Part shown: positions 38,441-50,855 of the stretch, piece by piece
Layout: each line of letters begins with the position of its first letter
How positions within the stretch are numbered: the stretch's first letter is position 1
Source: Synchiropus splendidus
Lineage: Eukaryota > Chordata > Actinopteri > Syngnathiformes > Callionymidae
Length of the DNA: 64,000 nucleotides
Assembly: GCF_027744825.2 (NCBI RefSeq)
Contig: NC_071342.1
Coordinates: 16,549,001-16,613,000, forward strand
Direction: 5' to 3'
Translations under genes and position numbers: made by a program
Notes under the pieces: model-generated
The model's database searches: none
What the model was told of the DNA's origin: nothing
Seen by the model: only the letters and a program-made list of their open reading frames with translations

Positions 38441-41400
38441 TTTATTTAAGTTCTTGCACATTTGAAGTGCAAGCATCAAAGTGTGGGCGGTTTTGTGCAT
38501 CTTGTGTTGAACAGTGAGTCGGCCAAGAAGCTCAATCAGCAGGAGGGGATCTGGCTGCTACTTCAAGACTCCTCGCAAAAGAGAGAAAAGGGGTCTTCAG
38601 AAGTAGTGAAGAGGAAAACTGTCATCCTCCGATCAAAGAACTGTTGCAGACAAAATGGTCAGAAAGTTAACGTAATACAACGTGATGCTTTACGAAACAA
38701 GTAAATGTGGGTTGAGTCATATTTGGGATGATATAAGGTCAGCAAGAGAGAGAAGAACGTTGAGGTTCTCAGCTCAACAACCTGCTGCAACACGTTTCTT
38801 GGCCGAGGTGGCGGTGTTGCGAATCATTCTGGGCTGTATATTTCCCCTGCCTCTCAAGAGCGTTCGGTATTGTATGTAAATCCTCAAATCAACATGCACA
38901 GATTCTATTTAATTTCACAGCTAGTTGAGTGGCTCTAATCTCATCCGGCCATTTGGGCTGTTAGCTTTTCAAATCTAATGGATTCCAGTTTTCTTTTTTT
39001 TTTAGTTGTTTTTTTGGGGGAGAGGGCGCTGGTGTCTTGTCTCCACCCTGCAGTTGGAAGACTCCCGTCTCAAAGCATATAATTTAATTTGCTTTGAAAC
39101 CGCCTGGCAGCGTGTGAAAGAGTATAAACACTGCCTTTATATCCAAACTTCTCTTCTGATACTTTTGTTTTTTTGATCTCTTTTTGGGTCACTTTTCAGT
39201 CCGATGAATCTGTCGGCTGCAGCAAGGATTCACAGGACATTTCTATGCCTCCCACACTGGGAGAACTAACAAATACAGTTTGTATTCATTTTTTTTTTTT
39301 TTCTCCTTGAAGCCATATTTAGGTTAGGTGTTATGTCAGTGTGGGACTGAACACGCATTCCCCTTTGCCTTTGTTAAAGCGAACAAATGTCAATGCGTGT
39401 CCCCTTCCAGCCAGGTCCAATACAAATATTCATAAAGCGTAAAATGCCTTTTCCCTCGGCTTATTCAGGTTATTTATTATGCACATATTTAAACCCACTT
39501 GCACTTTTCTGTAGGGGTTTCAAAGAAAATGACACCTTTTGTAAGAATTTGTTCTTTCAGTTCACTTTGTTTGATCTAAATAATGCCAAATAAAAAGTTT
39601 TCTCAATTCAATGAGCCTGAGCTGAAGTTTTGTTTCTTCTGTTTAAACCCGCCCACGCAATGTAAACTAGGCTACAAGCGGAAAATGCGCTGTCCCTCAC
39701 AGTAATTTTGGGTCGGACGGAGACTCGCTGCTGGGTGGGGTAAGCACCAGGGATGGCCAGGCCAGTGTCATAAATCAGGGCCAGGGCTCACGTCGGAACA
39801 GCAAGAGGGAAAAGCTGAGAACGGGGCCGAAGCAGCCAGTTACACGGGGAGCGGGGGTGTGGTCAGGGGATGCAAGCCTCCAGCAGACAAGTGTCCTGGG
39901 CCCGGGTGATGGATGTGGCAGAAAGCCGGGAGGGAATGTTAACTAGATCCAAGGTGTCGTGGCTCGCTGCTACAAGAGGAGACCTGGCTCTAGTGGGAGC
40001 TCATTAGGCGCAATGTCCCAACTTCAGAGCACTAGAGCAACTAGCACCGCGTCATCACTCCCACTGAACAGATCTTACACTTGAGCAGGGGAGTCTCAGT
40101 GTTGAAGATGCTGCTGTCTGCAGGGAGCCGCTGTTTTTGAGAGCCAGTTGAGGAGAAGGAGAGACATTAGGCTTACAAACCAGTGATACACAGGCTAGCA
40201 GTGGCCCTTCAGATCTCCATGCTTGAAAAGGTTTCCAATGGCATGTACCTTCAGTGAAGCAGTTGAGATGGAAGAATCTGTTCGGATCCCTTGTTCTCGC
40301 CATGTAATTTTGTGTTAGGGAGACAGAAAAGTTTGTCTGCAGTAATAGGCACCCCAGTCACCTCAGTGGGAGTTCTGAGCTAAGTCTGTTCACTAGGAAT
40401 TTCATACTCACCCGCAGTCGTGGGCATGTCTTGACTTTATCTGGAATTACTGCCAAGTTTTTGGTAGACTGCATGCATCAACACGAGTCAGAGCAAAGAT
40501 GTGATGACAAAACAAAATGAGTGAAGCACAAATGTGACCGATGGCGATGGCGTTTTTGGGGCGGCTGACTTGGGGAGGCACACAAATGATGTCCCCCCTT
40601 ACCAAGTCAGCGCTCACTTCCCAGGAGATTCCTGATCATTTTTGGCAGAATGTGTCCAATTGCAGCGCTTGAAGACGAGAATTTTCTTGCTGACATGCAA
40701 CTGTGAGCATGACCCCACACTGGAAGATTGAAAATCTGGTCAAGTCAGCTGCCCTCACATGTAAATATTAAACATGTTCAACATAGAGAAGCACTTTTTT
40801 TTTTTATCAATGATGGGACGAAATCACTCCATATCACAGGGTCATATCATGGGATAATCTAATCTATAATAAAATAAGAAACCCGTCCTTGGTCAGGAAG
40901 CAGCAAAATCGGGTCAAAAATTGCCACAATTATCGTAATGTGCATCACGCTTTATAGTAGACACATGAGTTCACAAAACGCTTGAGTAAAAATAACTTTG
41001 AAGATCTTGGATATGGATGCTTCATATGAATCAGCCTTTCCAATTGGAAAACAAAAGATCAAAGGACGATGATTTTCAACAACGTTACATCCTGCTCATG
41101 AATGCTCAATTGAAAGGCATGTTCCAATGCCATAAAAATGCTTCCTAACTGCCGTATAGTCTTCACTTCTACCTTGAACTAGAAACATTTGTTTGCTCCC
41201 CCTGAAACAGCTAAAGTCTTTTCCACATCTTGCTCAACTTTTATGGACCAGCACCCACCTTAGAAGTCAACACAAGGAACTCATCTTCCCCTGACTCCAT
41301 TTGCTCTGACATGAATGGTAAGGTGGTGCATGATGAAGTTAGGAGCGCTCAGTCAGCACATAATCATCCTGGCAAACACGAAGAATCCCATCCACCCTCA

Positions 41401-44007
41401 AAGCCTGCAAGGTGTAGACAAGCTCGACACCCTCAGGCTGTGTGTAATCGTGCTAAATCCGAAGGCCAGTGGCCACCCGCAAAGCCCGACTAACACAGCT
41501 GTCCCTCAGAAACCGCCTTCAAATTCATCACCACGTGCTGAAGAGTGGAAATTAACTTTCAGTTGCTCCACCAAGGCCTGCAGCCTGATTAATCACTTGT
41601 CAAATGGCTGATCGGGGATCGCAAGGCCTGTAATGAACCGGTCAACTTGAAAAACTCTCTCAAACGGGGGCAGGCAAGATCGACTCAACCAGGTGGTGCA
41701 AAAGGGAGATCAACGGGAATGTGCGTTTCTTACTTCTGTTTCATTTTGTGCATAAAAAATTTAATCTTTTACAATAGATTTGAGCCCATTGTTGTTGCTC
41801 CACATAAAGCTGGACATCTTTGGAAAACCTCACGAGTGAGACGTCCAGCCCTGCTACCTCGACCTATAAGAGAAGAGAGCCTCTGCTTCTTCTCTGAGGT
41901 TGATGAGATGGCCCTGCCTTTAGACCAAAGGTGGTGGTCAATCTGTGGATCAGTCTGCAAATGTAAACCTTTGTATTTCAGCTCAGGGGCCTCAGTTACA
42001 GTATAAACATGTGCATACACTAATGGATGCGCACGGCATCTAGTACACATCCTATGGTATTTATAACTCGACGTTTTGCGAATGCAGTAAATGTTGCAAA
42101 ACAGGAAGCAACAGGAGAAGCAAATCAAAGACGTGTCAAATGTTTATGTGAAAAAAAACAAGAAATGTAAATGTAATGTATATTGATGCCCTGCGGTATA
42201 CACACAGATTATTGTGAAACTAGTGTGAGACTCCATGACACATTCAATAAGGCAGACAGTCAGTGTTCCTCCAACATCTGCTCAGCTGCTCAACACGGCA
42301 CCAACTGTCCCACTGACTTTGCCGATGTGCGAGGTTCTGTTGTCGATGCTCATCCCTGTATGACGTGAATGCTTATGTTGACGTAGACGTAAGTCGAGCA
42401 GGTCATAAGTCGCATGTTACTTCTACAGGCATAACTTGGGTGCTTTCTTGGTTATACAACGACTGTAGTATAGGTGATTTATGTGAAGTGATACACAGGT
42501 ACCGTAGGACTTAGGACTCTAAAGTGCTTATACACTTTCTTCAATCCTCTCCTCCGACTGCTAAATTGATGTGAAGGTACGTATTGTACATTCAATCTGC
42601 ACAGCTCAATAATCTTCCAGTTATAAAGACAAACGTGTGACACACACTGGAGACACATTCCTCTTATCACTTTATAATGAGTTTCGTTGGTATGGAGACG
42701 GCGGGTGAGCAGCTTCCAATGGAATTCGAAAACATTTATTTCTTAGCATTGACTCAACAATGTGACACCTTATTTATAGCGTAATTACAGCTAGCTGCTT
42801 CTTCTGCTGTAACTTGAGGCAGCACTGTAGCGAAGCTCACCCCACGAGCCTAGCCACACCAGGATAGGACCTGGAGATCTCACGATACATGAGGCGTGAG
42901 CGGCTGCTTCTTTCCTCATCACCACATTTCGCCAGTGAAGAAATCGGTCTGGCCTTCTAAGTTGATCTGAGGTAATTCAACTGGTTGCATTCAGCCCTTT
43001 CGTGTCCCCCCAGAGGGGAGGACAGAGATTTGACGGTGATTCAGTGAGCGCCTCTGGGTGTGGAGCTTTCCGGAGAGAGACGATTTCTCAGGCATTTAGG
43101 AGTGTTGCTTTGTTTTTACCGTTTGCTTCAGACAGATTATTAGCATTCATGTGATTAAAGCACAGCCGCGTGGAGCAGAAATAAGCTGATGCACTTAAAT
43201 AAGTCAGACATTTGAATTATGGATGTAATTTCCCTGCGGTTCATTTGCACCTTTTTTAGCAAGGCTAATGTGATCCAAATATTATTGCCTGCAGAAGACA
43301 AAGTGCATTATTTTGCAGATGAAACCATGAAATGTTACTGTATCGCGGCAAGAGGATCATGACATTGTGATCTATTGGCAGTAGGATTTTTAGATATTCA
43401 GAATAATACTTCATGGTGTTAGTCTCCCTCAGATACCTTCGCTCGCATTTCACAAACACTGTTCATTTGCCAGTGGTGTTGGGAATCGGTGCACCTCCTC
43501 AGTCGACGCTCACTGCCAGGCTGTGAATCCCCGATCAGCCGCCCGTGTGATTTCCCACAAGGTTCCCCCGGCCTAATTGCTCAAAGTCATTGATGGCACA
43601 TATCAAGAGGATTTGTTTACTTCCTCTTTTGGAAGCCGTAATGGACCCTGACGGCACTGGCCGGTCCACTTCACCAACCAAGCTCATCGATAACAGAAAA
43701 AAAAACAAAAAACAGAGGAATTCGACTGCAGCAGATGCAAAAAACAAACGTGTTTTGAAAATTTGCTTCACTGGCCACTGAATACATTTGCATTGTCAAT
43801 ATGACGCAATGGAGGTGTAGATGAACAGCACAAAACTGACCACTAGATGAGGCATCGTGAAACAGTATTGCAGGGCTGACGAAACAACGGCCTGATTTTC
43901 TGAGGCCACGAGATGGTGCTCCTGGTTTGTGAGGTTTCATTGAATTAGTTGTTCTGAACATTTTACAGCCGACAGTGACATCTGGTGGTCTCTGAAAATC
44001 AGGACAC
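38441..44007. other. Intergenic, no gene recognised
   Basis: No gene is supported. 39700-40050 is GC-richer and may be an old repeat. 43100-43460 is AT-rich, with many homeodomain-like TTAT/ATTA words. 43880-44007 holds short inverted words (CCTGATTTTC against GAAAATCAGG, and GAGGTTTCATTGA against TCATGAAACCTC) beside the start of the minisatellite. Confidence 0.35.
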
Positions 44008-47000
44008 TGTTTCATGAAACCTCATTTAACCTTTAACTCTGTGTCATGAACCCTCACCAATCCTCCAATTCTGTGTCGTGAAACCTCATTTTTACCCTTC
44101 AATTCTGTGTCATGAAACCGCATTTACCCTTCAATTGTGTCATGAAACCTCCTTTACCCTTCAATTCTGTGTCATGAAACTTCACTTACCCTTCAATACT
44201 GTGTCATGAACCCTCACCTAACCTTCAATTCTGTGTCATGAAACCGCACCTAACCTTCAATTCTGTGTCATGAAACCGCACCTAAACTTCAATTCTGTGT
44301 CATGAACCCTCACCTAACCTTCAATACTGTGTCATGAACCCTCACCTAACCTTCAATACTGTGTCATGAACCCTCACCTAACCTTCAATTCTGTGTCATG
44401 AAACTTCACTTACCCTTCAATTCTGTGTCATGAACCCTCACCTAACCTTCAATTCTGTGTCATGAAACCGCACCTAAACTTCAATTCTGTGTCATGAAAC
44501 CTCACCTAACCTTCAATTCTGTGTCATGAAACCGCACCTAAACTTCAATTCTGTGTCATGAACCCTCACCTAACCTTCAATACTGTGTCATGAACCCTCA
44601 CCTAACCTTCAATTCTGTGTCATGAAACCTCACCTAACCTTCAAAACTGTGTCAGGAAACCTCATTTACCGTTCAATTCTGTGTCATGAAACCTCCTTTA
44701 CCCTTCAATTCTGTGTCATGAAACCTCACCTAACCTTCAATACTGTGTCATGAAACTTCACTTACCCTTCAATTCTGTGTCATGAAACTTCATTTACCCT
44801 TCAATTCTGTGTCATGAAACCTCACTTAACCTTCAAAACTGTCAGGAAACCTCATTTACCGTTCAATTCTGTGTCATGAAACCGCATCTAAACTTCAATT
44901 CTGTGTCATGAACCCTCACCTAACCTTCACTTCTGTGTCATGAAACCTCACCTAACCTTCAAAACTGTGTCAGGAAACCTCATTTACAGTTCAATTCTGT
45001 GTCATGAAACCTCATTTACCCTTCAATTCTGTGTCATGAAACCGCATTTACCCTTCAATTCTGTGTCATGAAATCTCATTTACCCTTCAATTCTGTGTCA
45101 TGAAACCGCATTTACCCTTCAATTCTGTCATGAAACCTCATTTACCCTTCAATTCTGTGTCATGAAACTTCACTTACCCTTCAATTCTGTGTCATGAACC
45201 CTCACCTAACCTTCAATTCTGTGTCATGAAACCGCACCTAAACTTCAATTCTGTGTCATGAAACCTCACCTAACCTTCAATTCTGTGTCATGAAACCGCA
45301 CCTAAACTTCAATTCTGTGTCATGAACCCTCACCTAACCTTCAATACTGTGTCATGAACCCTCACCTAACCTTCAATTCTGTGTCATGAAACCTCACCTA
45401 ACCTTCAAAACTGTGTCAGGAAACCTCATTTACCGTTCAATTCTGTGTCATGAAACCTCCTTTACCCTTCAATTCTGTGTCATGAAACCTCACCTAACCT
45501 TCAATACTGTGTCATGAAACTTCACCTAACCTTCAATACTGTGTCATGAAACTTCATTTACCCTTCAATTCTGTGTCATGAAACCTCACCTAACCTTCAA
45601 AACTGTGTCAGGAAACCTCATTTACCGTTCAATTCTGTGTCATGAAACCGCATCTAAACTTCAATTCTGTGTCATGAACCCTCACCTAACCTTCAATTCT
45701 GTGTCATGAAACCTCACCTAACCTTCAAAACTGTGTCAGGAAACCTCATTTACAGTTCAATTCTGTGTCATGAAACCGCATCTAAACTTCAATTCTGTGT
45801 CATGAACCCTCACCTAACCTTCACTTCTGTGTCATGAAACCTCACCTAACCTTCAAAACTGTGTCAGGAAACCTCATTTACAGTTCAATTCTGTGTCATG
45901 AAACCTCATTTACCCTTCAATTCTGTGTCATGAAACCGCATTTACCCTTCAATTCTGTGTCATGAAATCTCATTTACCCTTCAATTCTGTGTCATGAAAC
46001 CGCATTTACCCTTCAATTCTGTCATGAAACCTCATTTACCCTTCAATTCTGTGTCATGAAACTTCACTTACCCTTCAATTCTGTGTCATGAACCCTCACC
46101 TAACCTTCAATTCTGTGTCATGAAACCGCACCTAAACTTCAATTCTGTGTCATGAACCCTCACCTAACCTTCAATACTGTGTCATGAACCCTCACCTAAC
46201 CTTCAATTCTGTGTCATGAAACCTCACCTAACCTTCAAAACTGTGTCAGGAAACCTCATTTACCGTTCATTTCTGTGTCATGAAACCTCCTTTACCCTTC
46301 AATTCTGTGTCATGAAACCTCACCTAACCTTCAATACTGTGTCATGAAACTTCACCTAACCTTCAATACTGTGTCATGAAACTTCATTTACCCTTCAATT
46401 CTGTGTCATGAAACCTCACCTAACCTTCAAAACTGTGTCAGGAAACCTCATTTACCGTTCAATTCTGTGTCATGAAACCGCATCTAAACTTCAATTCTGT
46501 GTCATGAACCCTCACCTAACCTTCAATTCTGTGTCATGAAACCTCACCTAACCTTCAAAACTGTGTCAGGAAACCTCATTTACAGTTCAATTCTGTGTCA
46601 TGAAACCTCATTTACCCTTCAATTCTGTGTCATGAAACCGCATTTACCCTTCAATTCTGTGTCATGAAATCTCATTTACCCTTCAATTCTGTGTCATGAA
46701 ACCTCACCTAACCTTCAAAACTGTGTCAGGAAACCTCCTTTACCCTTCAATTCTGTGTCATGAAACCTCACCTAACCTTCAATACTGTGTCATGAAACTT
46801 CACTTACCCTTCAATTCTGTGTCATGAAACTTCATTTACCCTTCAATTCTGTGTCATGAAACCTCACCTAACCTTCAAAACTGTCAGGAAACCTCATTTA
46901 CCGTTCAATTCTGTGTCATGAAACCGCATCTAAACTTCAATTCTGTGTCATGAACCCTCACCTAACCTTCAATTCTGTGTCATGAAACCTCACCTAACCT

Positions 47001-49268
47001 TCAAAACTGTGTCAGGAAACCTCATTTACAGTTCAATTCTGTGTCATGAAACCTCCTTTACCCTTCAATTCTGTGTCATGAAACCTCACCTAACCTTCAA
47101 TACTGTGTCATGAAACTTCACTTACCCTTCAATTCTGTGTCATGAAACTTCATTTACCCTTCAATTCTGTGTCATGAAACCTCACCTAACCTTCAAAACT
47201 GTCAGGAAACCTCATTTACCGTTCAATTCTGTGTCATGAAACCGCATCTAAACTTCAATTCTGTGTCATGAACCCTCACCTAACCTTCAATTCTGTGTCA
47301 TGAAACCTCACCTAACCTTCAAAACTGTGTCAGGAAACCTCATTTACAGTTCAATTCTGTGTCATGAAACCTCATTTACCCTTCAATTCTGTGTCATGAA
47401 ACCGCATTTACCCTTCAATTCTGTGTCATGAAATCTCATTTACCCTTCAATTCTGTGTCATGAAACCGCATTTACCCTTCAATTCTGTCATGAAACCTCA
47501 TTTACCCTTCAATTCTGTGTCATGAAACTTCACTTACCCTTCAATTCTGTGTCATGAACCCTCACCTAACCTTCAATTCTGTGTCATGAAACCGCACCTA
47601 AACTTCAATTCTGTGTCATGAAACCTCACCTAACCTTCAATTCTGTGTCATGAAACCGCACCTAAACTTCAATTCTGTGTCATGAACCCTCACCTAACCT
47701 TCAATACTGTGTCATGAACCCTCACCTAACCTTCAATTCTGTGTCATGAAACCTCACCTAACCTTCAAAACTGTGTCAGGAAACCTCATTTACCGTTCAA
47801 TTCTGTGTCATGAAACCTCCTTTACCCTTCAATTCTGTGTCATGAAACCTCACCTAACCTTCAATACTGTGTCATGAAACTTCACCTAACCTTCAATACT
47901 GTGTCATGAAACTTCATTTACCCTTCAATTCTGTGTCATGAAACCTCACCTAACCTTCAAAACTGTGTCAGGAAACCTCATTTACCGTTCAATTCTGTGT
48001 CATGAAACCGCATCTAAACTTCAATTCTGTGTCATGAACCCTCACCTAACCTTCAATTCTGTGTCATGAAACCTCACCTAACCTTCAAAACTGTGTCAGG
48101 AAACCTCATTTACAGTTCAATTCTGTGTCATGAAACCTCATTTACCCTTCAATTCTGTGTCATGAAACCGCATTTACCCTTCAATTCTGTGTCATGAAAC
48201 CTCATTTACCCTTCAATTCTGTGTCATGAAACCTCACCTAACCTTCAAAACTGTGTCAGGAAACCTCATTTACAGTTCAATTCTGTGTCATGAAACCTCA
48301 TTTACCCTTCAATTCTGTGTCATGAAATCTCATTTACCCTTCAATTCTGTGTCATGAAACCTCATTTACCCTTCAATTCTGTGTCATGAAACTTCACTTA
48401 CCCTTCAGTTCTGTGTCATGAAACCTCACCTAACCTTCAATTCTGTATCATGAAACTTCATCTACCCTTCAATACTCGGTCATGAAACCTCACCTAACCT
48501 TCAATTCTGTGTCATGAAACCGCACCTAAACTTCAATTCTGTGTCATGAACCCTCACCTAACCTTCAATACTGTGTCATGAACCCTCACCTAACCTTCAA
48601 TTCTGTGTCATGAAACCTCACCTAACCTTCAAAACTGTGTCAGGAAACCTCATTTACCCTTCAATTCTGTGTCATGAAACCTCCTTTACCCTTCAATTCT
48701 GTGTCATGAAACCTCACCTAACCTTCAATACTGTGTCATGAAACTTCACCTAACCTTCAATACTGTGTCATGAAACTTCATTTACCCTTCAATTCTGTGT
48801 CATGAAACCTCACCTAACCTTCAAAACTGTGTCAGGAAACCTCATTTACCGTTCAATTCTGTGTCATGAAACCGCATCTAAACTTCAATTCTGTGTCATG
48901 AACCCTCACCTAACCTTCAATTCTGTGTCATGAAACCTCACCTAACCTTCAAAACTGTGTCAGGAAACCTCATTTACAGTTCAATTCTGTGTCATGAAAC
49001 CTCATTTACCCTTCAATTCTGTGTCATGAAACCGCATTTACCCTTCAATTCTGTGTCATGAAATCTCATTTACCCTTCAATTCTGTGTCATGAAACCGCA
49101 TTTACCCTTCAATTCTGTCATGAAACCTCATTTACCCTTCAATTCTGTGTCATGAAACCGCATTTACCCTTCAGTTCTGTGTCATGAAACCTCACCTAAC
49201 CTTCAATTCTGTATCATGAAACTTCATCTACCCTTCAATACTCGGTCATGAAACCTCATGTACCCATC
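44008..49268. repeat. 32-bp minisatellite array, about 164 units, with higher-order structure
   Basis: The unit is 32 bases. It begins TTCAATTCTGTGTCATGAAA and continues with variants of CCTCATTTACCC, CCTCACCTAACC, CCGCACCTAAAC or CTTCACTTACCC. Variant units recur in set orders. A block starting AAAACTGTGTCAGGAAACC and running on through TTTACAGTTC appears at about 44961, 45857, 46557, 47321, 48087 and 48951. These spacings are near 28, 22, 24, 24 and 27 units. Some units are 30 bases (TTCTGTCATG). The array is not a CRISPR, since units abut with no unique spacers. Confidence 0.97.
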
Positions 49269-50460
49269 ACGAGGATTCATGAAGCTTTGCTAGCTCTACA
49301 TACCCGATTCTTCAACTGATGATTTTAACAGTGAAAGAGGGTTTTAAGTAAACATAAAGCTGGTAGTTTTTCACTATTTCACAAAGAGAAAAACATGCCA
49401 TTGTTGATCACGAACGACTGATTTCCCTATCAAAGTATCATGCTACGCCAGACACCGCTACACTGTGCTTTGAAATGCCATTCACTCAAGTTTAGCCGCA
49501 AATGTAATGAGCTTAAAAGTTCTGAGCTTCGGCGTGGGTGATAACAATGTTGGAACAAAGACAGTAACTAGTGCGCATGCAAATCAAAAGGACCATCAGA
49601 TATGCAAATGTCCGTGAAATCAAAGTCACATCAGTGGCGTGTTTGAAGGCTGCGCGTCAAGGGCATTGTTTCAAGTTCAGGTCCAGCTGAGTGGTGGGCT
49701 TTTGAATGTCCACTCTGTGCTTCCCCACTGTTCCTAAATTCAGTCAGAAGCCACACAACATCATTAACTTCATCACTGTACTCTCATCTCATGGCAGCCT
49801 GTGTTTGCCAGCCATGGCAGGCTTTCTTCGGGTCTCTGTTGGGTTTTGTTGAGCGGCCTGCTCCTCTCCGAGGGCGCAGACACAATGGCGACCTGAATGT
49901 CACTGGCTTCTTTGAGCTGCTCTCATTTGTGAAAACTGTCCTCGGGCCAGAGGAAACTCACTGGCCTCCAGAAGGATGAGTTCGCCCGTGCCATTATGCA
50001 CGACCATTTCCTTTTCCCTGCCCACCTCGGCTCAATTGTGGACCACACATGAGGTTGATTAGCATTCGCAGGAACTGAGACATTTACCACCGTGGACGAG
50101 GACAGATTTCACAGGCTCAATTTTACAGTCGGCCTGGGGGGACGAGGCAAAGCTCACCATCTGTTGATGGAGACTGTACTTCCATCGCAGCCTGCTCCTG
50201 CCAAAGCTCCGTGGTACTGAAGAGAAAGTTGAACATGTCAATTGCATTTGACTGTGAGGCTTGAATTGCAGGACAGAATGCTATTCATATATCACTTAAA
50301 TACTTAATGGTTTAAATAAAAATGGAATCAGATGAGTTGAACACATAACATATATACTTATGTTAAAATTAAGCATTAATTCAATGATTAGACTTTATTA
50401 GAATTTAGGTTAATTTAAGACCTCAACACAATTGAGACGTCTAGATACATTGCACATGAT
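49269..50460. other. Intergenic, nothing recognised
   Basis: Unique-looking sequence right of the minisatellite. Short open frames only, none recognisable. Confidence 0.35.
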
Positions 50461-50855
50461 CCATCCATCCATCCATCCATTGTCGCCCGCTTATCCGTTG
50501 CTGGGTCGCGGGGGCAGCAGCTTCAGGAGGTCACGCCAAACGCACTTCTCCCGAGCGACATCCACCAGCGCCGACTGGGGGATCCCGAGACGCTCCCAGG
50601 CCAGCGTAGAAATATAATCTCTCCACCTGGTCCTGAGTCGACCCCTCGGTCTCCTCCCAGCTGGATGTGCCTGGAACACGTCCAGAGGCGTCCAGAGGGC
50701 ATCCTGATGAGATGCCTGAACCACCTCAGCCGACTCCTCTCAATGTGGAGAAGCAGCGGCTCTACTCCAAGCCTCTCCCAAGTGACAGAACTCCTCACCC
50801 TATGTCTAAGGGAGACGCCTGCCACCCTTCGGACAAAACCCATTACAGCCAGCAT
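50461..50855 (-). mobile_element. Non-LTR retrotransposon 3' end (Rex-like)
   Basis: The minus strand encodes a common fish LINE C-terminal tail. It shows HIERSRLRWFRHLIRMPSGR, AGRRPRGRLRTRWRDYIS, LAWERLGIP and KLLPPRPSNG, followed by the 3' tail (ATGG)n at 50461-50480. A frameshift separates the two halves and the element is 5'-truncated. The Rex-type label is from recall of similar fish repeats. Confidence 0.75.

Noticed and set aside
44008..49268. CRISPR-like regular repeats
   Set aside because: The 32-base units abut directly, with no unique spacers, in a vertebrate genome. It is a minisatellite.
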